DNA of 64,000 nt from Diphasiastrum complanatum (GCA_029204225.1 CM055107.1:48594550-48658549); one strand, 5' to 3'. Positions 10,800-22,780 are shown, counted from the stretch's first letter. Notes: a model not told the origin generated them from the sequence alone. Numbers and translations: made by a program.

Positions 10800-11430
10800 A
10801 CTAAAATATATCAAAACTTAAAGCTTTAGTAAGTACATCTACTAGACAATGCACTACATCTATTTCATTAGATAACAATTTCTCTCTAATGAAATGATAT
10901 TTAATCTTTATGTGTTTCGTGCATGTGTAAAATATAGGATTCTTGGCTATCGAACTGGTGCTCTGGCTATAACACCTGATCACTATAGACTTACTATGTA
11001 GGATGCCAATGTCTTCTATCTCTTAACCAAACTACCTCCTACGTAGCTGAACATAGGGCTTTGTACTCTGCTTTTGTGTTGAAGAGAGCAACTCTATCAT
11101 GCTTCTTACTAGACCAAGAAAACACACCATCACCAATATGAAAAGCATAACATGTAGCGGATTTCTCTCATCAACATAGCCAACTCAATCCGAATCTATG
11201 AAGCCCTGCAAAACTAGTAAAGCCTCATGTCTCTCATATAGCAATTCATGTGTTAGTGTCCCCTTTATGTAACAAAAACTTCTCTTCGTTGCTTTCCAAT
11301 GAGTCTCTCTAGGCATAGCCATGAATTGACTCACAACACTTACAACATAGCTTATATTAGTACAAGTTCTAAGATAAATCAACGAACCAACTAATCATTG
11401 AAACAAAGTAGCATCAGCTAGTGCACTAGT
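10800..11430 (-). pseudogene. copia RT/RNase H fragment
   Basis: Minus-strand readings contain YLRTCTNISYVVSVVSQFM and HWKATKRSFCYIKGTL (RT/RNase H connection, 11382-11185). Further on they contain SIAKNPIFYTCTKHIKIKYH, FIREKLLSNEID and VDVLTKALS (the RNase H end, 10983-10801). Several stops break the frame between them. 11431-11640 is non-coding. Confidence 0.8.
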
Positions 11431-11639
11431 TAACTTTTTGATAGAATCCAGTTCAATATGCACATCACATCAAAATATTCAACATAGCTACACCTCTCAA
11501 GCTCTCAAAGATGACACAACAGAAGTTAAATGTATTACAAAGAAAACTATACATATAGGAAAATTATAAATTGCATGTCCCTGGTAGGTGTTCTGAAAAT
11601 GGTCTACCACCTACCAAATTAATCTCAGGCTTAATATGG

Positions 11640-13400
11640 CCAAATTGGACCGACAAACTTGAAAATGCTTTTAAGCATTGGTAAAGAAAATGCCTTCTTG
11701 AGTCTCAATCTCTTAGAAAAGCAACTAAACATTTGATCAATTTGACGTGGGTACGTCCTACCAACAAAAATCCTATTTTTAAATTTTTGAAAAAAAATTC
11801 TCTACTAGCATGGACAAGTATGCCAAAACAGTTTGATTTTCATTTTTCCTAGCAGTGTTGTCAAGCTGCAAATAAAGTATTTTTGGAAGGTTTTCACCAA
11901 ATTCGCAAATTATCTTATGTACAATAGTAATCATCAAATTTGGATCATTTCGAACATATGAATAATTAAAAAAGACCTTGAATTCCAAAGCCATTAAACA
12001 CAAGTGCTCCAATGAGATGAACCTGAATAAAATCTGTCTTGTTCAGATTTTTGGGCACTTTGACAAAATTAGACAACATTGTTTTCTTCTGATCCATGTC
12101 CTCAATAACAAGGCCCAGATATTTTTGTGGATATTCCAAACATTTCTTTCGATGCTTGGGCAACTTTTGTCTTTCAATTGTTTCTTGATCTCTATGCACT
12201 TGAAGGGCTTTTGCAGCATCCACTAAAAATACAATGAACTTATTTAATAGAATAAGGATACCATAATGATATTCAAAATGAATGACAAATTTGATTAGTA
12301 TTTACCTTTCTCATCATTGCTCTTTGCAAGTTATTTTGCAAACTTTAACAACTTGCAAGTGGAGCATACTGTCATTCGTGATTTTTTGGGAATCTTTATC
12401 AGTCCAAAATCTCTTTCCAAATTCTAAGAAAATATGAGTAACTCAAATAGGGAACATTTTTTGTCTTGGCAAACTCTTTTTACATCAAAAATATTTTTAA
12501 TTTTGTAAAATTATCCGGCAAGTGAAAATATAAGGAATTAGACAATTTCTCTCCATGCACATCTATGAAATGCTTTAGCCAAGCAGTTGCATTAAAAAGC
12601 ATCTAGAAAAACAATTCGACCTTGTTAGGATCCTCGTAATAATGGGTCTTTATCAAGTCGTGCATGCACCTTTTGGAAAGCCATGAGTTTCCAATTGCGT
12701 TAACTACTTTGTAAGCTTTGCAACAAATGTCCAAAGTATTTAAAAATATGAATAGTAGTTTTTGTCCAGCCTCACTGTTGCACACAAATAGTAATTTCTC
12801 TCATCCTTACTTCGTAAAAAGAAGTTTGATCTTAATTTTTCAATTTCTCTAATACTTAGTTTCTGTAAACAACAAGATGAGCAATAAATAATAATCCGTA
12901 CCTTTCAAATCTCAGATTTTGTAATCAATTGTTTTTGACGATTCGTTAAAACAAGTGAAGATCTCAAGTCTCTCTTGTGTTTTCTTTTTTGTTTGGAATT
13001 TGATCTGTAAATTGAACATGTGACACTAGTAGGTACTTGAACTGGTTGAGAGGGTGTTGGAATTTCATGACTCCAAATTTTGGCTTCAACCTCAAGATGT
13101 TCTAGACCCTCAGAATGCTCTAAATTTTTAGTACATATAGCCCTTTTAGATTTAAGATGACGAACATCACTTTCAGAAGGTATCCTACGAACATGTGACT
13201 TGAACATCGCGAATCAAGAAACTTACGCAGAACTATTGATTTACTAGAATTAGTAACCGAGTGAATTGAAGCTGTTACATCATCACTCAGTGATTCAACT
13301 TGTTCAAAAGAACAATGTTCTAATTGTGCAAAGCTTGTATCTGAATAGGAGGACGAGGTCGAAAGATTTGACACAGGTTGAGTTACATGTGTCATTTCTT
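11640..13400 (-). pseudogene. DUF7869-like transposon-associated gene remnant
   Basis: Read on the minus strand, the segments are: a serine-rich N-terminal region (13395-12905); RSNFFLRSKDERNYYLC and FLNTLDICCKAYKVVNAIGN (12850-12620); IPKKSRMTVCSTCKLLKFAK (12420-12320); YLGLVIEDMDQKKTML and IQVHLIGALVFNG (12223-11966); LYLQLDNTARKNENQTVLAY (11890-11800); and GRTHV followed by QIDQMFS (11750-11690). This order, with DMDQKKT, LDNTARKN and a GHTH-IDQ motif (here GRTH), matches my recollection of the DUF7869 family, which is linked to mobile elements. I cannot confirm the family by search. Gaps between blocks look like introns. Frame changes and the H-to-R change suggest it is dead. Confidence 0.55.
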
Positions 13401-13810
13401 GAAAAGTACTTGCATGAGCCTAGCAGGGGGGACTCATAGTTTCATATTCAAGGAAAATTTATTGTTGATCAACCAGAAGGTTTTGTGAACATGCTTGTAA
13501 AGGAAATGGATAAGTCTCGTTCTATTTTCATTCTGAATGAGACTATGATAAAGATTTGACTCTGCCAATATGAGGCCATCAAAACTTATTTTGATAAAGC
13601 TCTAGTTACTTTGATATGTAATCATAAAACCTATTTTCACTCATATATGTTAACAAGTGTTCTATGCTTAGCATTGTGATAACTTAAATATAAAATCGCC
13701 ATGAAGTTATAAGTGGAAAACCTTTTTGTAAATTGAATAGTCCTATGCTGAGCATAGCCAATATAAATGCCTTTGCTCATTATACTTTAAACCTATTTTT
13801 TTTTTTTCTG
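13401..13810. other. Region with no recognised gene
   Basis: AT-rich sequence with a short reading around 13430-13560 that matches no family I know. Two copies of the motif CTATGCT(T/G)AGCAT lie at about 13660 and 13745. The same palindromic motif recurs near 15460 and 15565. Confidence 0.5.
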
Positions 13811-15690
13811 TCCAGAGCATGAAGCAATGCTTAAAAATGTGCTAGTTTCTATTGCTGAGGGGAAAGGTCTGGTCTACTCATTATGGAATTCTAAATTAGT
13901 ATCTATTGGACCTCGGAAGCCTGCTTCTACCATTGCTCAGGTGACAAAGCCAGCCACTAAAAACGTTGAGGATACTATAGGTGCCCCTCATCCCAAAAAA
14001 AAATATCACATAATATTTCTGAATCCTCTCCCACTAGACCCAAGTCTTGCCCAAAGATCATGGCTACACATCACCACAAGTCCATTCCATTCGCTGAAAG
14101 CAAGAAAAACGTGACCGAACCCTCGATCTCTTTACCTGGTGCTTCCATCCGCTCCCTACAAGATAGCTCTGAGATTGCTAAATTAAGTGAAGAAATTCAT
14201 TAAACAATAAAATTTATAGAAACACCTTTAATTTTGGATATAAATCAGTTTAATAGGCCACCTATAGACACAATAACAGGAGATAGGCCAATAGAAGTAA
14301 GATAACCAAATGAAACACATGTACATGATCAGAAAATATAATTTAAAGACCATACACAGGCCATAGTTACCATGTTTATTGTTTTGGTTGATCCCAACGA
14401 ATGCAACAACATTGCAAATTTTGATTTTTTTGTATTAGATTCATATTATTTTTTTGTTCTTGGGGGCATACACAGTTTACAAGCCCGAAAATAGTTATCT
14501 CAAGAGTATTCTCATATTCCTTCCTTTTGAACTATTAGTACAATTGCATTTGCTGGCCTGACAGTGAAAGAAGCAAAATTGTTGGCTTGGGACCATAATA
14601 TTGATCAGGACTATCAGATGAAGATGACCATCATATGAGATTCTCCAACGCCGTTATGTAAATCAACTAGAGCTGAACGCACTTTGTGCTCAAGAGATAG
14701 GCTTGCTTTTTTATTCAAAAAATCCTACGCAAAGCCTTAAAAAATACGATAATTTTTTTCAAACTTGCTTTCCGTAGTGGCCAGGTAATTTTTCTTGCTA
14801 TGCTCGTCATGGAATGCTCTGGTCAAAATATATGTCACCCTCTTTTTAAATTGTTTTTATTGGACTAAAATTTTGAACTCAATTTGAATATTTCTTATAT
14901 AGCTTATCAAATAATTAAAACTTTTTTTGATTTTAGGTGTGGGCCCTTGTTGATACAATTTTGGATAAGTGATAAAATTCTCAAATAAAAGACCAACTTG
15001 CTCAAGGTGCCTGAAAGTCAAAAAAGAAAGTTGCCAGCACTCAAACTCTGAAGCAAATCCCTACATAAACGAAAATATCAAAGTGGAAGAACATGCAATG
15101 GATTAGCTCTTCAGAGCTAAGAATATGTGTTCTTTCTAGAGTTGTCAATGGTCAACTCTCTTTGGCAGAAATGGAAAAAGAATTTCAGAGGTAATAGTCA
15201 TAATTTAAATATTTGTTTTCATGTTACTTTTTGTAATAGAATGATTTTTATGATTTTGTTGGATTTTTAACAATTACACTTTTTAAATACATGTAGGTGT
15301 TGATTTATGAAAGTTCAAAAAGCCCTTGTCACAGGGTTAAATTGTCAAGGTTTTGAAGAGTGCCAAAGGCTTTCTCCTCTAAGCAGCCGAAATGAATCCT
15401 TGACTCCATTTTTGATTTTGTGTAGAGACATGGTATTTACTTCACCCATTCTTAGCATAGGTGCTTATTAATTGTTTCTTTTTTATACTTTATGTCTCCT
15501 ATGCATAGCTTTTTCTTTTTGATACTTTATGTCTCCTATTTTTTTTTATATTTTATGTGTCCTATGCTAAGCATAGTTTCTTCTTTTTTAGTCCCTCGAA
15601 GATAAAAGCAAAGTCCTTCTAGAGAAATTCAAGAAACAATATTGTCAGGGATTTAGAGGAATGGAAAGATTTTTTTTAGAGTAATTTAAA
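13811..15690 (+). pseudogene. Unrecognised exon-like segments
   Basis: Several plus-strand segments look like exons of one decayed gene. At 13818-14114 the frame is open (LVYSLWNSKLVSIGPRKP) after a poly-T/CAG acceptor-like site. At 14550-14640 it reads LTVKEAKLLAWDHNIDQDYQ. At 15080-15190 it reads ISSSELRICVLSRVVNGQLS, ending before a GTAATA donor-like site. At 15305-15430 it reads VQKALVTGLNCQGFEECQRL. At 15592-15680 it reads SLEDKSKVLLEKFKKQYCQG. The AT-rich gaps contain the palindrome TATGCTAAGCATA. I do not recognise the protein, and stops interrupt it. Confidence 0.35.
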
Positions 15691-15746
15691 TATTTTCACA
15701 AATCATGTAATCTCGATTACTATTAAGTAATTTCATTTGCATTTAT

Positions 15747-16759
15747 TTAATGTTTAAATATATTTGCTTGTGAAACGGATGTTCCATTATCCGACACTTT
15801 CAAGCTATTGAACCAATTCTTGTTACCTGTCATGTGTCTGGTGGCTCTCGAGTCAATATACCATGCTTGATCATCTTGATTGGATGACAATGCAGATATG
15901 AAGATGCTAGAGTCTTCAATCTCACCCTCATCAACAAGGTTACCTGCTTGTTTTGGTTTCCCCTTGCCTTGTTCCGCCAAGAATTTGCGACATTCACTTT
16001 TCCAATGGCCCTTTTTACCACAATGGAGGCACTTGCCTTTCTTCTTAGTTTTACTGGAAGATCCCTCATCCTCTTGAGACTTGGCAAATTGATATTTAGA
16101 CTTCTTCTTGCCATTGCCCTTGCCTTGTTTTTGGCATGTCGCAAGTGCTTGATCGTCAGTATTTTGACGTCTAGCTTTCACCATTTCTCGCCATTGCTCT
16201 TCCTGCATCAAGATTTCTGTGAGCTCGTCAAAGCTTGGCAATCTTTCGCTTGATGCTATTTCGATCACAAACATCTGATAGGGTTCTGCAATGCCACACA
16301 ATGGATTGTGCACCAGCTCCACATCATGTATGCGTCACCAATAGAATGCAGTTCATCCCTCGTTGTCTTGATTCTGGTCATGTATGTCTGAATGTGCTCT
16401 CCTTGTTCCATTCGGGCGCTATTCAGCTTTGACTTCAGAAACATGATTCTTGATGGATTTGACATCTCAAACTGCTCCTTTAGCACATCCCATGCCTGTC
16501 TGGATGTAACAGCATCACAAATGTCAGTAATGATGTGATCCTTCACTGACAAGTTAATGAAGGTCAAAGTTTTCCTCACCTTTTTGGCAAACACTTTGAT
16601 ATCCGCTTCATTTGGCGGCCTTCTCTCATCACCTATGATGACTTCCCACACGTATTTCTCCATCAATATGTTTTTCATTTTGAATTTCCACACTGCATAG
16701 TTGGAAATCCCGTCCAATTTGCTACTTTCACTCAAAATGGACTCTCCCATGTTTGCCAT
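15747..16759 (-). pseudogene. copia gag and start of protease
   Basis: The first ORF (16759-16265) starts MANMGESILSESSKLDGISN and has the UBN2 gag features YAVWKFKMKNILMEK and QAWDVLKEQFEMS. The second frame (16322-15747) follows after a frameshift near 16300 and carries ELTEILMQEEQWREM and the zinc knuckle CLHCGKKGHWKSEC (about 16035-15990). It then gives the protease motif WYIDSRATRHMT near 15870-15835, in which the active-site glycine of DSG is arginine. The element is cut off at 15747 shortly after the protease start. The downstream plus-strand DNA belongs to a different sequence. Confidence 0.85.
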
Positions 16760-18044
16760 TGCAAAACTGCTTGAAACTTTTGCCGTAGGCTAAAAACAGT
16801 ATGCCGAGGCCAACAGTGATGTCAGAAGTTGAAAATAATGACCTGCACTTTTTTCCTTACCAGGCCACTCGCCGCTTTTCTACCAATTTGAAAGCCAAAT
16901 CGGCGTCGCCTTACGAAATGCACTTAGTCGTCAACTCCCAACAACGTGCCCAGTGAAATGGTGAAATCACTTTTGACGCACTCCGAACACTTTCGTCGTT
17001 GCAGTCACTCTGTTTTGCTGTATCGTACTTGCAGGTACAGTCCGAGTGCCCTTCATTTGGACGTTATAGCCTTTCGTTTGGGTCAAAACAGGCAACGGAC
17101 CCAAAAATAGGGATTTTCTTTGTTTTTGAACTTTTCTTCACCTTGAAGAAACTTCACTCTTCACTTGTGAAGGGACCCAACTCCAATTTCAGTATGAAAA
17201 TTTTTAATGAAGCTGAAGGCCAAAATGCACTTCAATTCATCAGGGCCCTCTTCAACAACCCTCCAGACTCCATCCAATGGTTGATTCTGATCCTACTGGG
17301 GATATCCCTTCTGGATAGCACGAACTGAGCTGTTGATCTTGTAGCTTCTCTATCCAACAGATCTGAGCACTCTTGTGCACTAACAAAGAGTCTTGTAAGC
17401 ACTACCCACTCCGAAACGCTATGGTGTCACCCTGGTTCCACCCGCGAACAGTTCGCGACCTCCCTGTCTACGACCGCGCCTCCCCAAGCTACATGTTGCT
17501 CGATCAAACTTGCCTACGGATCGATTTGAGCACAATCTGAGGCCTGGAGTCTGTAGAGTGTTCAATCATGAAATTCCATGGAGAAACAGTGATTTTAGCT
17601 CAACTTGACAAAGTGGCTTTTTTCACCTTTAACCGCAAATCTGCTAGGTTAACTGTCTGGAGACAAATCTCTGACATAAACCTCAAAATCTCTCCATGGT
17701 TGGTTGGCAATGTAATTAGCTTCCTTCCTGTCCTTACGGCATCCAAAACGGTGCACAAACAGCGAAGAAATCACCAGTTATGTATAAAAAATCGTAACCC
17801 CAAACCCGGTTTCAGTTTTCAACTGGCTTCAAAATTGTCAATTTTTCACCAAATTTTTCTCTATCTGATGTTATGCACAGGCTAATAATCCCTCTGCTGA
17901 GCTTGGAAAGTCTCTATAAACTAGAAACCATGCACCAGTGCTTCTCTTTCCATCTTCAACCCGCCGTAAACCCCGAACTCTTAGAAGATAGTTCTCCCAA
18001 AGCTCTCTTCAACAGCGATGTTGTACTGTGTACACTCCCTGTAC
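16760..18044 (-). other. Long untranslated leader of the minus-strand copia
   Basis: The stretch lies between the primer-binding site (18045-18057) and the gag start at 16759. At about 1.3 kb it is long for a copia leader. The plus-strand open frames at 16999-17328 and 17568-17885 match nothing and run antisense to the element. Extra sequence may have been captured or inserted here. Confidence 0.5.
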
Positions 18045-18057
18045 GGCTCTGATACCA
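18045..18057 (-). other. copia primer-binding site (minus strand)
   Basis: The plus strand reads GGCTCTGATACCA, so the minus strand reads TGGTATCAGAGCC, complementary to initiator tRNA-Met. It lies immediately inside a candidate 5' LTR and upstream of the minus-strand gag. Confidence 0.85.
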
Positions 18058-18251
18058 ACTTAGAATCTCCATAGCAAGCTCACATAGCAACTGTATATCT
18101 CAAAATGAAATTACACTGTACATATAGTTGTTCACTCAGACAACCCATGCATGACCCAGCTTGCCGTTGGCAGGATGCATGTCCCGTCGCCTTGCCTCGT
18201 GGCGAGGCCAACTGATCCTTATCCACTGATAGGACCCACAGTACAGTAACA
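18058..18251 (-). repeat. 5' LTR of the minus-strand copia
   Basis: On the minus strand this segment starts TGTTACTGTACTGTGGG at 18251 and runs to the primer-binding site, giving an LTR of about 194 bp. It has GC-rich blocks (GCCTCGCCACGAGGC is itself a near-palindrome) and a CAGTGTAATTTCATT stretch. The partner 3' LTR is missing because the element is truncated at 15.7 kb. Confidence 0.6.
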
Positions 18252-18259
18252 TAGTGATT

Positions 18260-19490
18260 CTACTTTAATTCTATCTCAAACAACATGCATCCTTGTTCCA
18301 GAGGGATAGTGGATTTGGCCACTATCTTAGGCATTTTATGAAGAATGAGATCTGTATTGCTCATTCAAAGCTCAGCCCAATTGGGGAGAATTTGATAATG
18401 GCAGTTAAAGCTTTATCATTTTATCTAGGAGGACATAAATTTGTTAAGATGAATAATATCATTTTTGTCAAAAGTTCTTATGTTTTGAACATTCTAGATT
18501 TTATTTTTTAGAATGTTCCATTATGGAGCTCCCATTATTCATTGTACACTGCTTATATTGAGCTTAGTGGAAATAAGGATAATGCACATCTATTAGATGC
18601 ATACTCTAGCAAAGAATTTCTTCATGACAATACCGCTATAGAAGTTAACACAAAAGCTGATAATGAATAGTGAACACTTTGTATTTTGTTATAATACAAT
18701 CAATACATTTACATTGAGTATCTCTCCTCTCTCTTGTTCCATGAATTTGCAAGCAGTTCTGAACATGTCATGATTTGATGACAATGATGATTGAATGTCT
18801 TTGTTATCTTCTACTCAACAATCATCTAATTTTCTTTTCCTGTGTGAACGTGGATGCTTTTCTAAACTTGTTGTATTGTGTGGACTTTGTTATATGTCGA
18901 ACCTGAACTTTGCGGTAGAACCACTGAAACAATTGATAAATGTAGTTTTGTTTTTCATTGGTTCCTCCATGTTGTGTATTTCGATGACATGTTGCCCGTG
19001 CTTGCCAATGTGACTTCTTCATCCCTTGTGATGACCAGACACTCAGAAAAAAAAAAAGTGTTTGCAAAAAATGCTGTATGATCTCTTAGCATGTGTTGCA
19101 GATGTCAAAACCATAATGTTAGTCTTATGTTTAAATCTAAATATATATGGAAAATTGAAAGCATCTTGAAGAATTTATACTAACCATGTAATGAGTGATG
19201 TGATCTTCTCCCCATGCTTTTGATATTGCATCAACAAACTCGACACAAGTCCTTTGTACAACTTTCTTATCAATATCAGAGTATTTATGTTCGGATGACC
19301 TCTATTTTTGAGAGTAGGTGTACATGTGTGAGAAAGATTTTGAGATGTACAAGTCAGTTTATTAAATTTCACTTTAATTTCTTTTAATAAATCCTTTTTG
19401 ATATCTTGGCTAGGTGCTCTCTCTAGATTCTAAACCCTTACCTTAAATTCAATAAACCTATTCTTTATCAGACCTACAAATACTTTACAA
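18260..19490. other. No recognised gene; short exon-like pieces
   Basis: Plus-strand readings at 18293-18511 and 18512-18670 (for example NVPLWSSHYSLYTAYIELSG) look protein-like but match no family I know. 18795-19081 has overlapping open frames on both strands with nothing recognisable. The rest is AT-rich. Confidence 0.35.
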
Positions 19491-19499
19491 TTTAAAGAG

Positions 19500-20620
19500 T
19501 GTTCTAGCTAAAAGGGTATAGGGCAACGGATAAGAGATCTAGGGATCTAGAGTTAGGGTAAGGAGTTTAGGATTTAGGGCAACGACTTTAGATAAGGGAT
19601 CTAGAAAAATGGATTTAGAATATGTGGGATTTTGGATTGGGGATAAGGGATTTGGGGTTTATTTAAAGGAGTAAGGAGATTGCAGTTTACAATATTAGGG
19701 TTAGAACAAGGAGTTTGATATTTAGGGTTTATGGTTTGAGGTTTAGGATTTAAAGTCCAGGGTTTATGAAAAGAATAAAGGGGCTTGTGATTTAGGGTAA
19801 TAAGTTTTGGGCTAAGTGCTTAGGATAAAGAGTTTGAAGTTTATAATTCAAGATAAAAGGTTTGGTTTGGAATTTAAAGTTTAGGATAAGAGGTTCCAAG
19901 TTTAGGGTTTGGAAGTAGGGTTTAGGAAAAGGAGTTTAGGACTAAAGAACTAGGGCTTGAAATAAAGCGTTTGGGATTTAGAATTTAGGGTTTTGGTTCA
20001 AGGGTTTAGGTTAAGTTCATAGTAAGGAGGTTGCAATTTAGGGTAAGATTTTTTGGGGTTAGGGTTTAGGGTAATGTATTTGGAATTTAGTGTTAAGGGG
20101 TTTGTAATTTAGAATTTAGGATAAGGGATGTAGGGAGAAGGCTTAAGGTTAAGGGTAAGGGAGTTTCATGATATTGGGTAGGGGATACAGGAAAATGAGT
20201 TGTGAGAATGAAGCTTAGAGGTTGTGGTAAGGAATTTGGAGCTTATGGTTCTAGGTAAGAAGCTTGGAGTTTAGGGTCTAGGGTTTAGTATAAAAAGATG
20301 GGGTTTGAGTTTATAGTATAGAATTGAGAGTTGAGGATCTAGGGTAAGGTATCTAGAGAAAAAGATTTAGAGTAATGAGCTTGGGTTTCAAGGTCTGGAG
20401 TTTGGCGTATTTAGATTGAGGAGTTTGGAATTTCAAAAAAGAGGCTTGGGGTTCAGGTTTTGGGGCCCACGGTTAGGGTAAGAGATTTAAAAAAGGGGTT
20501 TAGGGTAGTCTTGGAATCTAGGCTAAGGAGTTTTGGGTTTAAGGAGTTTGGGGTTTAGTGCAAGAGGTTGAGGATTAGCAGTTTGGGGTTTAGTTTTATT
20601 TATTAATATTTGGATTATGT
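19500..20620 (+). repeat. Degenerate telomere-like (TTTAGGG) repeat field
   Basis: For about 1.1 kb the plus strand is dominated by variants of TTTAGGG(TTTAGGG) mixed with AAGGAGTTTGGGG-type units. Clear examples are TTTAGGGTTT near 19720 and 19900, GGGGTTAGGGTTTAGGGTAA near 20056, and GGGTCTAGGGTTTAG near 20275. The units are irregular in spacing and strongly diverged, so this is an old interstitial array, not an active telomere. No genes are present. Confidence 0.8.
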
Positions 20621-20624
20621 GGCA

Positions 20625-21060
20625 TATCTAGATCATAGAACCCACGATTCTCAAAACCGTGGGTCCTAGAAACCGTGGGGTTAACAGTACAATAGTTCAT
20701 GAACCGTGGTATGGTTTCTCTATTTAATTAATTAGTTAATTAATTATTTAATTAGTTACCAAATTCCACCCAAAAGCCTTGCCAAGCCATTTTTGGTTCT
20801 CATTTTACAAATTTCACAAATGGTCTTTCATAGAAGATTTCAAAAATTTCACAGGTTTCAGAGATTTTTTGTCCTCATTTCACATATTCCTCATTTTTGA
20901 CCTTTTTTTGGCATTTATTTGGGCTATTTTTGGGGGTGGAAAGCTTAAAAACAATTAATATCATACAAGTCACCACAGTTCCCGCTTAAATTGTCTGTGA
21001 ACCATACATTAGTTCACTGTACAGTTCTAAGAACCGTGGTGAACCATACGCGGCTCTCAA
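20625..21060. repeat. AACCGTGG-rich region, possible MITE
   Basis: Both ends contain repeated AACCGTGG and GGTTCAC/GTGAACC motifs. The left end (20640-20725) has AAAACCGTGGGTCC, GAAACCGTGGGG and GAACCGTGGTATGG. The right end (20995-21055) has GTGAACCATAC, GAACCGTGGTGAACC and CGCGG. Between lies AT-rich DNA including TTAATTAATTAGTTAATTAA. The arrangement suggests a small non-autonomous element, but exact terminal repeats and target duplications were not found. Confidence 0.35.
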
Positions 21061-21599
21061 ATTCTTTGCTCTACATATATATTATGTTATAATATTGAAA
21101 TACAAAGGTGAGCTGGGAACTTACATGTTTAGATATATCTAATGGAGATAGTCCTTTAAGATTTCATCGCTTACATTATGATAGGTAAGGCAGGTTAGAA
21201 CCACATATTTCATTATCCAGAGAACCTTTTTGGTTGTGAAAAGTTAGAGCTTGTACCACTTATCTTAACATACTTCTCTAAATTGTTTACCATCAAAGTT
21301 ACCACGTCATTCTTGGTGAAGAAGGTCACCTAACGATGTAATAGGTAATGTCAATATTTTGTAGTAACATAGGCTATTGAAAGGCAAACCTTCTTAGGCT
21401 TGGTCTAATTCAACTTAGAGCTGTTAACCTCTCTCCTAGCAAATATTGTCTGATGATGTTTCCTGTCCCATACTTCAGCTGGACAACAATTTATACAAGT
21501 CTCTGTTGGGCTTGTAATGGCGAAAAACTCCTTGTCATAGTGGGAAAGTTTCAAAATAAATAGCTCTAGTTATAGGGCATGAAGGTTGAATTTTTTTTT

Positions 21600-22780
21600 T
21601 TCAAAATAGGTGTCCATTTTTAAAGACTACCCATTCCTTGAGGCTTTTCACCTTTTACCACATTGCTTTCCTCATCATTCCATATTCGTGGAGGGGATGG
21701 ATCTATCTAAAGCAAAACTTCAATAACATAAAACATAGATTCCTGCACTAACTATCCCTTTGGACTTGCCTTATGACGACAGACAAAATCTTTCAAAACT
21801 TTCATGAATCTCTCAAAGAAAAAAATCTACCTACATTATATTTTAACACATTGAGAGCATTATGTTATTCATTTAAAAAACATATATCACTGGCCAAATA
21901 GACTACGTACTTGACATTTTTCCAAAGGGGTTCACCCCATCAATGTGTTTCCATGCAAGAGAATTTGAGGGTACTCTCTTGTTCTCATCCGAAGAACAAT
22001 ACCTAGCATGCCAATTCAGAAATTCTACAAGAGACTTGCAACAAGGTTGTCATATTGACGTAATTACTATTTGTTTTCACGAAAATAACTATACCATTGA
22101 CATAATTATGTGAAATCTCATAATAACATCAACAAAAAATGACCCTTTGGTAATGTTGGACCGGGTTGTCCAGTGGAATAGCTAGCCGGGCTCTACAAAC
22201 TTAGCCCGTTGGGCTCCGCCGGATCCAAAAATGATGTCTGCCGAGACCCGGGGTGCCCTCTAACATAGCTCTCACGGTTTAGGTTTAGGTTTACATATTC
22301 AATTAATGTGCAATCTTGAATACCTGAGCGTTCAATTAATGTGCAATCTTCAATAAATTTTCAAACAAGCCTTTTGGGCCCACGGGCACCATGATGAAGA
22401 CCGTCGGGCATCATTAAGGGACCCACCAGGCAACCAGTTTGTCCAGTTTAGGCCGGTGGAACATCAACCCAAGCATTATTAATGTTCCAAGGCATGGATA
22501 ATAACCCTCATATTTTTCAAATTTTACTTAACATAATTACGTTTCTAAAAACCCTGCTTGCAATATAACAATTGTTGCAACTGTAGAATTATTGGAAAAT
22601 CTTGCAACACCTTGCATGGCATAGTGGTTCCTTGTAAGTTGTCTCAAATATCGAGGACTATCACATACAAGACAAGCCTTTAACCCTCGATACTCACCAT
22701 GATATAAGATGCAATCTTTCGAACAAGCATGATGTAATGTATAGTCCATTCCCATTGCATTCAATATTTTCCTGAAGAAA
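21600..22780 (-). pseudogene. Decayed CACTA (TNP2-type) transposase
   Basis: The clearest part is 22764-22540 on the minus strand: MGMDYTLHHACSKDCILYHG, EYRGLKACLVCDSPRYLRQL. This is the TNP2 region that reads MDYNQYHACPKDCILYRG at 61 kb. DNA at 21640-21830 resembles the DUF4218 part at 57600-57840, and 21930-22000 resembles the 60590-60720 region (GGGGTTCACACCATC, TTCCATGCAGG). The order is the same as in the 57-61 kb element, with large deletions. The GC-rich block at 22160-22260 is unrelated to the 57-61 kb copy. Confidence 0.7.

Noticed and set aside
16999-17885. Plus-strand ORFs of 105-109 codons
   Set aside because: They run antisense through the leader of the minus-strand copia and have no recognisable motif.
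18045-18057. Part of a tRNA gene
   Set aside because: The tRNA-Met complementarity is limited to the 12-13 base copia primer-binding site, with no cloverleaf around it. The same holds at 3324-3335 and 32780-32792.
19500-20620. A true chromosome end
   Set aside because: The TTTAGGG units are strongly diverged and irregular, and ordinary transposon DNA continues on both sides.
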